Source: Croceivirga sp009797885
GTDB taxonomy: Bacteria > Bacteroidota > Bacteroidia > Flavobacteriales > Flavobacteriaceae
NCBI GenBank assembly: GCA_045866215.1
Contig: AP035880.1
Coordinates: 4,216,001-4,280,000, forward strand
Length of the DNA: 64,000 bases
Direction: 5' to 3'
Part shown: piece by piece, positions 16,586 to 29,021 of the stretch
Layout: each line of letters starts with the position of its first letter
Position numbering within the stretch: position 1 is the first letter of the stretch
The notes under the pieces: generated by a model
What the model was told of the DNA's origin: nothing
Database searches by the model: none
Seen by the model: only the letters and a program-made list of their open reading frames with translations
Made by a program: the position numbers and the translations under genes

Positions 16586-17867
16586 CACATTCCGAACGCA
16601 TGTGAGGAATCTCTTTATTACTGCACTATTCTTGTTCGTTATACCCTGTACACTATCCGCCTCCGTGATATTGTTGCCCATGGATGCTGAGGGCCAAAAG
16701 AATCATTTAAAAGCATATGGCATCACTTTTTGGGTATTGAACAAACAACAAAAAGTCCAGTGGTTGCTGAATTATCGCGGCGGCTCCTTTTTATTGCCGG
16801 ATGGGGAAGCCATCAGAAAGGAGTGCCAGATACGGGGAGTCTCCTTTGAAGTACTTTCCGATGCCCAGGCAGAGTCCATTTTGGACGAAATCAGCAGTCC
16901 TTCCCAAAACCAGGATGCGGTCATTTTGGAGAAAGCACCAAAAATTGCGGTGTATTCCCCAAAGGACAACCAACCTTGGGATGACGCCGTAACCATGGTC
17001 CTTACCTATGCGGAAATACCCTATGTGACCATTTATGATGAGGAAGTCTTGGATGATAAGCTTGCCTTATACGATTGGCTACACCTTCATCATGAGGATT
17101 TTACGGGACAGTATGGAAAGTTTTATGGGGCCTACCGTGCCGCACCATGGTATATTGAAGGAAAACGCCTGGCAGAGGAACGGGCCGCCAAATTGGGATA
17201 TTCCAAAGTTTCGGAGCAAAAGGGTGCTGTAGCGGAGAAGATCAGGAGATATGTCATAGGCGGGGGATTTATGTTTGCCATGTGCTCCGCCACGGACAGT
17301 TTTGATATTGCCCTGGCAGCAAACGGCGTGGATATATGTGAGCCCATGTTCGATGGTGATCCCTCGGAAGCAAACTATCAGGGAAAGCTGGACTTTTCCC
17401 GAACCTTTGCGTTTACGAACTTTTCACTCGAGCGAAACCCCTTGAAATATGAGTTTTCATCCATTGATATGACCGGAAAACGACGTAATGTCCCCAGGGA
17501 GTCCGATTACTTTTCCTTAATGGAGTTTTCTGCCAAATGGGATCCGGTACCCACCATGCTGACCCAAAATCACACCGCATTGATCAAAGGTTTTATGGGA
17601 CAGACCACAGCTTTTGAGCGCTACGAAGTGAAACCTACCGTTATGGTCTTGGGGGAATGCAAACTCAATGGCGAGGCCCGTTACATTCATGGCATTAAAG
17701 GAAAAGGATTTTTTACCTTCTATGGTGGTCATGACCCGGAAGATTATCAACATCGGGTAGGGGACCCCAAAACGGAATTGGAACTGCACCCTACCTCCCC
17801 GGGATACAGACTGATTCTCAACAATGTATTGTTTCCGGCAGCGCGCAAAAAAAAGCAGAAAACCTAA
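16569..17867 (+). CDS. Exported protein often named 'asparagine synthetase B', GATase1-like fold
   Basis: The gene starts at ATG 16569 (MIFPFNTF), overlapping dnaB by 17 bases; a start at 16485 would lie wholly inside dnaB. The 432 residues open with a signal peptide (about 14-31, ending LSASV). It is a conserved flavobacterial companion of dnaB, usually labelled asparagine synthetase B, but I see no Ntn glutaminase or synthetase motif. Instead PWDDAVTMVLTYAEIPY and RYVIGGGFMFAMCSATDSF resemble a class I glutamine-amidotransferase-like flavodoxin fold with a nucleophile-elbow cysteine (FAMCSA). Function is unknown; extracytoplasmic action is likely. Confidence 0.65.
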   Translation: MIFPFNTFRTHVRNLFITALFLFVIPCTLSASVILLPMDAEGQKNHLKAYGITFWVLNKQQKVQWLLNYRGGSFLLPDGEAIRKECQIRGVSFEVLSDAQAESILDEISSPSQNQDAVILEKAPKIAVYSPKDNQPWDDAVTMVLTYAEIPYVTIYDEEVLDDKLALYDWLHLHHEDFTGQYGKFYGAYRAAPWYIEGKRLAEERAAKLGYSKVSEQKGAVAEKIRRYVIGGGFMFAMCSATDSFDIALAANGVDICEPMFDGDPSEANYQGKLDFSRTFAFTNFSLERNPLKYEFSSIDMTGKRRNVPRESDYFSLMEFSAKWDPVPTMLTQNHTALIKGFMGQTTAFERYEVKPTVMVLGECKLNGEARYIHGIKGKGFFTFYGGHDPEDYQHRVGDPKTELELHPTSPGYRLILNNVLFPAARKKKQKT

Positions 17868-17909
17868 TAGTTTTTTTGGTTACAGGGCCGGATAAAGGGG
17901 AAAAGGGGT

Positions 17910-18419
17910 TCAATCACGCGTGTATTGCTCAATGATTTTTTTGTGCTCTGGAAATTTAGCGATCAATTCTTCCCTGGAACCCAATACGAAATCACCAAAA
18001 TCGAAGCCCGGAGCTACCGTACAGCCTACCAATGCATAACCGTTATCGTCCATGACACTGGCTGCGAACCAATGTCCTTTTGGTACCACTAATTGCGGAC
18101 TCTGATCGTTTTTAATAGCATTGCCTATACGATGTTCCAAATGTATACCGTCTTGTGAAATGGTATGGAGCTTTATGGGGGAGCCCAAATAGAAATGCCA
18201 GATTTCGTCTTGGTTGATTTTATGAAAAGCGGAAAAAGTAGCTGAGGTCAGTAGAAAGTAAATGCATGTGGAATAGGAACGACTGCCTTTAAACTCAGAT
18301 GGAAGACCATTAGCACTGATTTCACCCGGACTTCGGTAGGTCTCCTTAAAAAAACCTCCTTCAGGGTGCGGTTGCAAGTCCAGTTTTTGAATGAGTTCCT
18401 TTGCAGTCATCATATCCAT
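17910..18419 (-). CDS. DUF985-type cupin protein
   Basis: The protein has about 169 residues from ATG 18419 (codons for Met also at 18413 and 18410; a TTG at 18437 overlaps the upstream stop). LDLQPHPEGGFFKETYRS, STCIYFLLT, FSAFHKINQDEIWHFYLG and VPKGHWFAASV are the signature blocks of the DUF985/cupin_5 family, with His and Glu ligands for a metal in HKINQDEIWHF. Enzymatic role is unproven. It follows the HAD phosphatase gene by 14 bases and is probably co-transcribed with it. Confidence 0.8.
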   Translation of the reverse strand: MDMMTAKELIQKLDLQPHPEGGFFKETYRSPGEISANGLPSEFKGSRSYSTCIYFLLTSATFSAFHKINQDEIWHFYLGSPIKLHTISQDGIHLEHRIGNAIKNDQSPQLVVPKGHWFAASVMDDNGYALVGCTVAPGFDFGDFVLGSREELIAKFPEHKKIIEQYTRD

Positions 18420-18433
18420 AGGCCATTTTGTGG

Positions 18434-19225
18434 TCAAACCAGTTTTTCCAGAATGGTTTCAACACCAAACTCATTATTGCTGGTGGTTTCATAGTTGGCT
18501 ACCTTTTTTACGTCGGGATGGGCATTGGCCATGGCAAAACTGTGCTCTACCAGTTGTAACATTTCCAGGTCATTGAAGTAATCGCCAAAAACCAGAACCT
18601 CATTGGGTTGTATCCCCTGGGCGTCCATTACCCTTCCCAATGCATTTCCCTTATGGGCATCCAGGTGATTTAAATCCAACCAATTTTTTCCAGATACTTT
18701 GACTTTGAGCTCATTTTCCAGATGGGCCATTTCTGGATAGATGTATTGCTCCGCACTTACACCGTGATATACCGCGATTTTGATGATTTCATCTTTCACA
18801 CTACCATAATGATCAACTATTTCAAAAGCGGAATAGTACTCTTTAAGTTGTTCCAGTGACACTACGGATTTGGTATCAAAATAGGATTTGTACTTCCCGC
18901 ACAGCATGGCATGGGCACCGTCAATTCCGTCCACAATTTGCAGCAGTTCCCCTTTCAACACTTGGTTTATTGGTGTGACCGATACCTCTTCCCCCTGCTT
19001 TTTTATTAGGGCTCCATTTTCCGCAATAAAGATGATGTCATCCTGTATGGAGTCCAATTTACTGACCATACTATGATATTGACGACCACTGGCAGCAACA
19101 AATAAGATACCTTTGCTTTTCAATGCTTGAAAGAGTTCAAAAAAACGGTCACTTACTTGATGGCGGGAATTCAATAGTGTTCCATCCATGTCCGTGACCA
19201 CCATTTTAATCTGTGACAGATCCAT
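18434..19225 (-). CDS. Cof-type HAD-superfamily phosphatase
   Basis: The 263-residue haloacid-dehalogenase-like hydrolase dephosphorylates small phosphorylated metabolites, probably sugar phosphates or flavin nucleotides. Motif I is VVTDMDGTLLNSR (about 9-21), motif II VAASGRQ, the cap lies between residues 80 and 190, and motif III/IV is GKNWLDLNHLDAHKGNALG with FGDYFNDLEML. ATG 19225 is chosen over TTG 19246 because the -7 promoter element overlaps the latter. It leads a two-gene unit with the cupin gene. Confidence 0.85.
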   Translation of the reverse strand: MDLSQIKMVVTDMDGTLLNSRHQVSDRFFELFQALKSKGILFVAASGRQYHSMVSKLDSIQDDIIFIAENGALIKKQGEEVSVTPINQVLKGELLQIVDGIDGAHAMLCGKYKSYFDTKSVVSLEQLKEYYSAFEIVDHYGSVKDEIIKIAVYHGVSAEQYIYPEMAHLENELKVKVSGKNWLDLNHLDAHKGNALGRVMDAQGIQPNEVLVFGDYFNDLEMLQLVEHSFAMANAHPDVKKVANYETTSNNEFGVETILEKLV

Positions 19226-19243
19226 AGGCTTAAATTCAAGCTG

Positions 19244-19271
19244 CAAAGGTAGTTGGATAAAAGGGAATCAA
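19244..19271 (-). promoter_or_regulatory. Promoter of the HAD phosphatase gene (TTG-N17-TACCTTTG)
   Basis: Minus-strand TTG (19269-19271) and TACCTTTG (19244-19251) are 17 bases apart. The start codon at 19225 follows 18 bases after the -7 box. Confidence 0.6.
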
Positions 19272-19365
19272 GTAAAGTTTAGATTAAATTAAATTGTCCA
19301 ATTAAATCATGCAGGAACCAGGCCATCCGGATTATACACCTATGCAACCATAAAAGTGCTTACTC

Positions 19366-19788
19366 ATGAAATTCCATCAAAAAGAAATTCGGCTCAAGCC
19401 CTATTCCCGTGGCTTCCATTTGATTTCCAACGAGCTTTGGCAAGCCATCCCGGAAATTAAGACCATATCCATGGGTATGCTGCATGTTTTTATCAAACAC
19501 ACTTCTGCGAGCCTTACCATTAATGAAAATGCGGATCCTACGGTAAGGGTTGATTTTGAAAACCATATCAACACCCTGGTGCCGGAAAACCAATCGTACT
19601 ACATCCACACGATGGAGGGACCGGACGATATGCCCGCCCATATTAAGGCTTCGCTAATGGGTTCCTCCGTACAAATACCCATAACCGACGGAAGGCCCAA
19701 CCTTGGTATTTGGCAAGGAATATATTTATGCGAACATCGAAACCACGCTTCAGGGCGATGTCTGGTGCTGACCGCTTTTGGGCAATAA
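19366..19788 (+). CDS. yjbQ: YjbQ/UPF0047 family protein (secondary thiamine-phosphate synthase)
   Basis: The 140-residue protein belongs to the YjbQ family, shown in E. coli to have weak thiamine phosphate synthase activity. Signatures: LHVFIKHTSASLTINENADPTV with its conserved His and Asn, DDMPAHIKASLMGSS, and GTWQGIYL-like GIWQGIYLCEHR. The physiological substrate is uncertain. It is convergent with the rplT operon, whose terminator begins at its stop codon. Confidence 0.88.
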   Translation: MKFHQKEIRLKPYSRGFHLISNELWQAIPEIKTISMGMLHVFIKHTSASLTINENADPTVRVDFENHINTLVPENQSYYIHTMEGPDDMPAHIKASLMGSSVQIPITDGRPNLGIWQGIYLCEHRNHASGRCLVLTAFGQ

Positions 19789-19811
19789 AAAACCCGCTCA
19801 TGGAGCGGGTT
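19785..19811 (-). terminator. Terminator of the thrS-infC-rpmI-rplT operon
   Basis: AACCCGCTC (19791-19799) and GAGCGGGTT (19803-19811) form a 9-bp stem with an ATG triloop. On the minus strand the stem runs into a T-tract (19785-19790), so it ends the ribosomal-protein transcript. Confidence 0.8.
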
Positions 19812-19843
19812 AACGTAAGTGGGATATAGTTTATGTAAAATTG

Positions 19844-20188
19844 TTATTTCACCTTTTCAACGATGGCCTTGAAGGCATCCGGATGGTTCATGGCCAAATC
19901 CGCCAAAACTTTACGGTTTAGCTCAATTCCATTGGATTTTACCCTACCCATAAACTGGGAGTAGGACATTCCGTGCATTCTGGCACCGGCATTGATACGG
20001 GTGATCCAAAGTGCCCTAAAATTCCTCTTTTTATTTCTTCTGTCGCGGTAAGCATATTGCATTGCTTTCTCCACCGCATTTTTGGCTACTGTCCAGACAT
20101 TTTTACGTCTTCCAAAGTACCCTTTGGCTTGCTTCATTACCTTTTTTCTTCTGGCTCTTGAAGCTACTGAATTAACTGATCTTGGCAT
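19844..20188 (-). CDS. rplT: 50S ribosomal protein L20
   Basis: This 114-residue, highly basic protein is needed for early assembly of the large subunit and binds 23S rRNA. MPRSVNSVASRARRKKVMK, GYFGRRKNVWTVAKNAVEKA and WITRINAGARMHGMSYS match the family closely. It is the last gene of the operon. In other bacteria L20 represses its own operon by binding the leader; no such leader site was identified here. The 90 bases between rpmI and rplT hold no gene. Confidence 0.98.
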   Translation of the reverse strand: MPRSVNSVASRARRKKVMKQAKGYFGRRKNVWTVAKNAVEKAMQYAYRDRRNKKRNFRALWITRINAGARMHGMSYSQFMGRVKSNGIELNRKVLADLAMNHPDAFKAIVEKVK

Positions 20189-20278
20189 TTTTTAATTTTT
20201 TTTGTAGCGGGCGTCCTCCAACGGAACTTTAATGGGCCCGACTCCAGGGTTAAACATTACTTAAACCGAAACAACCAC

Positions 20279-20476
20279 TTACTTTAATCGCAATTGTTCT
20301 TTGATACTGTTGACATCCGACTCGTGTACTAAAGTAGAGTGCGTCAACCTAAGCTTACGCTTTTTTGACTTTTTGGTCAAAATGTGACTTTTAAAAGCGT
20401 GCTTTCTTTTGATTTTACCAGAACCGGTAAGCTTAAACCGCTTTTTGGCACTGGATTTTGTTTTCATCTTTGGCAT
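20279..20476 (-). CDS. rpmI: 50S ribosomal protein L35
   Basis: The 65-residue lysine-rich protein begins MPKMKTKSSAKKRFKLTGSG and contains KRKHAFKSHILTKKS, diagnostic for L35. It sits 41 bases after infC and 90 bases before rplT, in the order conserved in nearly all bacteria. Confidence 0.98.
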   Translation of the reverse strand: MPKMKTKSSAKKRFKLTGSGKIKRKHAFKSHILTKKSKKRKLRLTHSTLVHESDVNSIKEQLRLK

Positions 20477-20517
20477 TTTTCCTCTTTATATATTGAGCCA
20501 ATACTTTGGCTTCCCAC

Positions 20518-21075
20518 TTACTTTTTTGTGTTTTTGGGTGCAATGAACATGGTCATTCGCTTACCTTCCAATTTGGGCATCTGCTCCACTTTTCCATATT
20601 CTTCAAGTTCCTGTGCCAAGCGCAAAAGAAGGATTTCCCCTTGATCTTTGTACACTATGGACCTTCCTTTAAAGAATACGTAGGCCTTTAGTTTTGCTCC
20701 ATCCTTAAGGAACTTTTCCGCATGCCGTTTTTTAAACTCATAATCATGGTCATCGGTCTGTGGTCCAAATCGGATTTCCTTTACGATAACCTTGGTTGCT
20801 TTGGCCTTCAGGGCCTTCTCCCGTTTCTTTTGTTCGTAGAGGAACTTTTTGTAATCTATTATTTTACAGACTGGGGGATTTGCTTTGGGAGATATTTCAA
20901 CTAAATCCAATTCCAGTTCCTCTGCCTTTTGCAAGGCCTTTTGTATGGGATAAACACCCATCTCTACATTATCGCCCACTAAGCGTACTTCACGAGCGGT
21001 AATTTTGTCATTGATATTGTGGGGGTTTTTATTTTCCCTTCTTGGCTGGGGCCTTGATCTTCTTCGTATTGCTAT
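20518..21075 (-). CDS. infC: Translation initiation factor IF-3 (non-AUG start)
   Basis: IF-3 keeps ribosomal subunits apart and checks start-codon pairing. Blocks include LDLVEISPKANPPVCKI, DYKKFLYEQKKREK and EIRFGPQTDDHD. The frame is open upstream of the first GTG (20979) through INDKITAREVRLVGDN, which is universally conserved, so the real start is further up. No ATG, GTG or TTG exists there before the in-frame stop; the best candidate is ATA at 21075 (second ATA at 21069), followed by AIRRRSRPQPRRE. IF-3 genes commonly use rare start codons to permit self-repression. Length is then 185 residues. Confidence 0.92.
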   Translation of the reverse strand: MAIRRRSRPQPRRENKNPHNINDKITAREVRLVGDNVEMGVYPIQKALQKAEELELDLVEISPKANPPVCKIIDYKKFLYEQKKREKALKAKATKVIVKEIRFGPQTDDHDYEFKKRHAEKFLKDGAKLKAYVFFKGRSIVYKDQGEILLLRLAQELEEYGKVEQMPKLEGKRMTMFIAPKNTKK

Positions 21076-21107
21076 GGTCTTTACTTTTTAAATTAAACTT
21101 TGATTTT

Positions 21108-23054
21108 TTAGAACGACTTTAAGGTACTATTTATTTCTGTTGAAATCAAATTGCCGAATGTGTCAATTTTTATACTTCCCAAATCTTCGCCACCATGCCT
21201 TCTAACAGCAATAGTTTCTTCCTCAACTTCCCGCTCTCCTACGATTACCATGAAAGGGATTTTTTGCATTTCGGCTTCCCGAATTTTCTTCCCTACGGTT
21301 TCGTTCCTATTATCAATGAGCGCGCGAATTTCGTGATTTTCCAATGAATTCAAAACTTTTTGCGCATAATTTTCGTGTTTCTCGCTGACCGGCAACACAA
21401 TAGCTTGTGTTGGAATAAGCCATAATGGGAAATTTCCACCGGTATGTTCCAACAATATTGCTACAAAACGCTCCAGGCTTCCAAAAGGTGCCCGGTGAAT
21501 CATAATGGGACGATGCAGTTCGTTGTCACTACCTTTATAAGTAAGGTCAAACCGCTCCGGCAAATTATAATCTACCTGAATCGTTCCCAACTGCCAGCTT
21601 CGACCGAGGGCATCTTTAACCATAAAATCCAGTTTAGGACCATAAAATGCTGCCTCTCCCTCTTCTATGCTGTATTTAAGCCCTTTGTCCTCGGCTGCTT
21701 CAATAATGGCACTTTCTGCTTTTTCCCAATTTTCTGCATTCCCAATATATTTTTCCGGTTTTTCCAAATCACGAACGGATACTTGGGCGGTGTAGTTGTC
21801 AAAACCTAAGGAACTTAGAACATACAAGGACAAATCAATTACATTTTTAAACTCGGATGCAAGCTGGTCTGGAGTACAGAATATGTGGGCGTCGTCCTGG
21901 GTAAATCCCCTAACCCTGGTAAGCCCATGCAGTTCACCACTTTGTTCATAACGATAAACCGTACCGAACTCGGCATAGCGCTTTGGAAGGTCTTTATAGC
22001 TCCAGGGACTGGCCTTATATATTTCACAGTGATGTGGACAGTTCATGGGCTTTAACAAGAACTCTTCTTCATCTTTTGGAGTTTGTATGGGCTGAAAGCT
22101 ATCTTCCCCATATTTGGCATAGTGGCCAGAGGTGACATAGAGTTCTTTCTGTCCAATATGTGGGGTAACCACCATTTCATAACCTGCTTTTCGCTGTGCT
22201 TTTTTTAGAAAACTTTCTAGGCGCTCCCTCAAAGCGGCACCTTTTGGAAGCCAAAGTGGAAGTCCTTGTCCTACCTTTTGGGAAAAAGTGAAAAGTTCCA
22301 ATTCCCTACCCAACTTTCTATGGTCGCGCTTTTTGGCCTCTTCCAAAAGCTCCAGATATTGGGTCAGTTCCTTTTGCTTTGGAAATGAAATGCCATAGAC
22401 CCGGGTCAGTTGAGGGTTGTTTTCATCCCCTCTCCAATACGCACCGGCAGCATTCAATACTTTAAATGCCTTGATCATACCTGTATTTGGAATGTGCCCT
22501 CCCCTGCATAGGTCCGTAAATGTACTATGGTCGCAAAAGGTAATGTCCCCATCTTCGAGATTTTCGATGAGTTCCACCTTGTATTCGTTCCTCTCTTCCT
22601 TATAATGGGATAAGGCATCTGCTTTGGAAACTTCACGCATCTTAAAGTCATGTTTCCCGCGGGCAATCTCCAGGGCCCTCTTTTCTATTTGGGGAAAGTC
22701 CTTTTCAGAAATGGTATGCTCCCCAAAATCAACATCATAATAGAAACCGTTTTCTATTGCGGGTCCAATCGTCAATTTTATCCCCGGGTACAACTCTTGA
22801 AGGGCCTGTGCCAAAACATGTGAAGAAGAATGCCAGAAGGCTTTTTTGCCCTCATCATTGTTCCATGTAAATAAGGTCAGTTTTCCATCGGTCTCCAAGG
22901 GGGTGGTAACTTCTATGGTGTTTTCGTCATATTTTGCGGATATGACATTGCGAGCAAGACCTTCACTTATAGACTTGGCTACTTCCAAGGGAGTACTTCC
23001 CTTTGGCATTTCTTTGACCGCACCATCTGGTAGGCTTATTTGTATTGTTCCCAC
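21108..23054 (-). CDS. thrS: Threonyl-tRNA synthetase
   Basis: This 648-residue class II synthetase charges tRNA-Thr. N-terminal TGS domain (1-62), editing domain with HSSSHVLAQALQ and the CDHS motif region, then the catalytic core with MNCPHHCEIYK (zinc Cys-His), RYAEFGTVYRYEQSGELHGLTRVRGF split across motif 2, and GSLERFVAILLEH motif 3; the anticodon domain ends the protein. Start is GTG 23054, since a TAG directly precedes it in frame. It is the first gene of the thrS-infC-rpmI-rplT operon, 32 bases upstream of the ATA start of infC. Confidence 0.97.
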   Translation of the reverse strand: MGTIQISLPDGAVKEMPKGSTPLEVAKSISEGLARNVISAKYDENTIEVTTPLETDGKLTLFTWNNDEGKKAFWHSSSHVLAQALQELYPGIKLTIGPAIENGFYYDVDFGEHTISEKDFPQIEKRALEIARGKHDFKMREVSKADALSHYKEERNEYKVELIENLEDGDITFCDHSTFTDLCRGGHIPNTGMIKAFKVLNAAGAYWRGDENNPQLTRVYGISFPKQKELTQYLELLEEAKKRDHRKLGRELELFTFSQKVGQGLPLWLPKGAALRERLESFLKKAQRKAGYEMVVTPHIGQKELYVTSGHYAKYGEDSFQPIQTPKDEEEFLLKPMNCPHHCEIYKASPWSYKDLPKRYAEFGTVYRYEQSGELHGLTRVRGFTQDDAHIFCTPDQLASEFKNVIDLSLYVLSSLGFDNYTAQVSVRDLEKPEKYIGNAENWEKAESAIIEAAEDKGLKYSIEEGEAAFYGPKLDFMVKDALGRSWQLGTIQVDYNLPERFDLTYKGSDNELHRPIMIHRAPFGSLERFVAILLEHTGGNFPLWLIPTQAIVLPVSEKHENYAQKVLNSLENHEIRALIDNRNETVGKKIREAEMQKIPFMVIVGEREVEEETIAVRRHGGEDLGSIKIDTFGNLISTEINSTLKSF

Positions 23055-23078
23055 TATTTCGGTTGTTTAAACAGAGGG

Positions 23079-23108
23079 CAAAGATAACATCTCACCTAGA
23101 AGTATCAA
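23079..23108 (-). promoter_or_regulatory. Promoter of the thrS operon (TTG-N19-TATCTTTG)
   Basis: Minus-strand TTG (23106-23108) lies 19 bases before TATCTTTG (23079-23086), both perfect. The GTG start follows 24 bases later, too short a leader for a T-box. Confidence 0.7.
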
Positions 23109-23253
23109 TAGAAAGAAACACTGAAAGTGAAGGAATGCAATATGCGTGCTATTGATTCATTCATTCCAAAAGTGACAATGGGATTTGTTGAGGGTTTTAA
23201 ACATTTGTTAATCAAGGTGTTGAATTTTTTTTAAAATTTTATCCGCAAACATT

Positions 23254-23284
23254 TTGTTGGGGCGGAAAAAGGTATCTATATTTG
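23254..23284 (+). promoter_or_regulatory. rRNA operon promoter (TTG-N20-TATATTTG)
   Basis: TTG (23254-23256) and TATATTTG (23277-23284) lie about 200 bases before 16S. TATATTTGCACCCGCTT is identical to the tRNA-Lys promoter. The AT-rich tract 23220-23245 could act as an UP-like element. From 23285 to 23487 is the transcribed leader; no gene is seen there. Confidence 0.75.
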
Positions 23285-23487
23285 CACCCGCTTTGCTGGT
23301 AAAGCATGGCGGGTTCCCTAGGAACGCGGGCCCTTTTGACGGGGTCCTTATGTCGGGAATAGGGGGAAGTTCATTGGGATGATGTACTACGACAGCGTAG
23401 AATTAAGACAAGAACCATTTTGAAGCTCTGGAGCGGGCCTTCGGTCGGGTGTCCCGGAATAGTTTATAACGTACTATTAACGGTACA

Positions 23488-25013
<1,526 letters not shown>

Positions 25014-25116
25014 AGAGAAAGCGGGGCGTCCGCCGGCGCCCGTTCCGGGCGGATTGGTGGTCCTTGTCCAATTTTGCGCTGTCGTATTGCATCCTCCTTA
25101 TATGTACCATTGATGC

Positions 25117-25190
25117 AGTCTCGTAGCTCAGCTGGTTAGAGCGCTACACTGATAATGTAGAGGTCGGCAGTTCGAGCCTGCCCGAGACTA
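25117..25190 (+). tRNA. tRNA-Ile (anticodon GAT)
   Basis: A 74-base cloverleaf in the 16S-23S spacer: acceptor AGTCTCG/CGAGACT with discriminator A, anticodon loop CTGATAA (GAT), T-arm GGCAG-TTCGAGC-CTGCC. Position and identity are standard for Bacteroidota rRNA operons. Confidence 0.97.
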
Positions 25191-25311
25191 CGAAGTTCAT
25201 TGAAGGAGTACTGAATAGGAAATTCTGGAAGTTGAGCGACCAGTCTGCGGTATGCAGTCCACAGTAAACAGGAACTGTCCACTGTATACTGATTACTGAC
25301 AACTGAAGAAA

Positions 25312-25385
25312 GGGGAATTAGCTCAGCTGGCTAGAGCGCCTGCCTTGCACGCAGGAGGCCACCGGTTCGACTCCGGTATTCTCCA
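25312..25385 (+). tRNA. tRNA-Ala (anticodon TGC)
   Basis: A 74-base cloverleaf: acceptor GGGGAAT/ATTCTCC (one G-T pair), D-arm GCTC/GAGC, anticodon loop CTTGCAC (TGC), T-arm ACCGG-TTCGACT-CCGGT, discriminator A. Its last 31 bases are repeated exactly at 25540-25570. The spacer between the two tRNAs (25191-25311) holds no further gene. Confidence 0.97.
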
Positions 25386-25493
25386 CAGGGCAATGGCCGT
25401 TGACGATCGGGTCTTCGGTGGTTGCATTGAAGGGTCCCCCACTTTTTTTTGGGAAGTGCGGACTTTTTACAGGTTCATTTTGGAATACTGAAA

Positions 25494-25569
25494 GGGAAAT
25501 GGCAGCATGGTGCCAGAGCGTCCCGGCCATTGGTCGGGAAGGCCACCGGTTCGACTCCGGTATTCTCCA
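25494..25569 (+). pseudogene. Degenerate tRNA-Ala-like element in the rRNA spacer
   Basis: This 76-base stretch aligns along its length with the tRNA-Ala gene 180 bases upstream. The 3' part (25540-25569) is identical, including the whole T-arm and 3' acceptor strand. The 5' acceptor strand GGGAAAT still pairs with ATTCTCC apart from one A-C mismatch, and AGAGCG of the D-arm is kept. The anticodon arm is replaced by TCCCGGCC-ATT-GGTCGGGA, an 8-bp hairpin with a triloop, so there is no anticodon. It is most likely a decayed duplicate or recombination scar; a structural role in pre-rRNA processing cannot be excluded. Confidence 0.7.
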
Positions 25570-25768
25570 CGAGTTCCCGCACATGCGGGGCCCCCTGGGT
25601 CGGTCACCGATCAAGGTCGGTCCCTTACCGCGGGGGTGCCAAAGCAAGTTTGGCATGAACGTTCATTGACATATTGGGACGCAACATTTTGATTAATGTT
25701 GGGTCAAGAGAAGAAACTTGAAGCAAGTAGAATAATTATTAAGGAATACGAGGGGCACCTTAAGGTGC

Positions 25769-28600
<2,832 letters not shown>

Positions 28601-28721
28601 ACCGCCCCCCGCAGACCCTTGACCAAGTTCTGAAAGCTTCAGGACGCTCCTCTTGACCGTTCCCATATGTCAACAATATTGACGCCCTTCCTTTCCCCCC
28701 ATGGGGGCAAGGGGGCCAACT

Positions 28722-28831
28722 TTTAGGTGGCCATGGCAACGGGGCCCACCCCTTCCCATACCGAACAGGGTAGTTAAGCCCGTTAGCGCCGATGGTACTG
28801 CCACACCAGGTGGGAGAGTAGGTCGCCGCCT
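28722..28831 (+). rRNA. rrf: 5S ribosomal RNA
   Basis: About 110 bases with the conserved loop CCATACCGAACAGGG, AGTTAAGCCCGTTAGCGCCGA (split) and GGTGGGAGAGTAGGTCGCCGCC; the ends GGTGGCCATGGC and GTAGGTCGCCGCC pair as helix I. Ends are approximate. Confidence 0.95.
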
Positions 28832-28838
28832 TCCTCGA

Positions 28839-28873
28839 AGCCCCCTCCATATCGCATGGAGGGGGCTTTTTTA
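28839..28873 (+). terminator. rRNA operon terminator
   Basis: AGCCCCCTCCAT (28839-28850) and ATGGAGGGGGCT (28856-28867) form a perfect 12-bp GC-rich stem with a 5-base loop, followed by a T-run. It starts about 8 bases after 5S. Confidence 0.93.
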
Positions 28874-28886
28874 TTGGTTATATTTG

Positions 28887-29021
28887 GTGAAGACCCGGTG
28901 GGAACAATTACCCCGGGAAAGTTACGCGGATATCATTGCTGTGAACGGCGATGTACTCAGATACATTAGCCTATTACAAGATGTGGATTTGATTATTAAA
29001 AGAGGAAAACAATATAAATAG
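28887..29021 (+). pseudogene. C-terminal stump of an amidohydrolase-family gene
   Basis: Directly after the rRNA terminator the frame ending at TAG 29019-29021 encodes SYADIIAVNGDVLRYISLLQ followed by a tail ending DLIIKRGKQYK. This matches the closing beta strands of secreted amidohydrolases (pattern ADI-ivld-NPL-dI-L-V-lVIk-GK). Everything upstream in frame is 5S rRNA and terminator, so the N-terminal ~90% of the enzyme is missing. It has a GTG at 28887 but is very unlikely to make a functional protein. It ends where the next gene begins. Confidence 0.65.
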
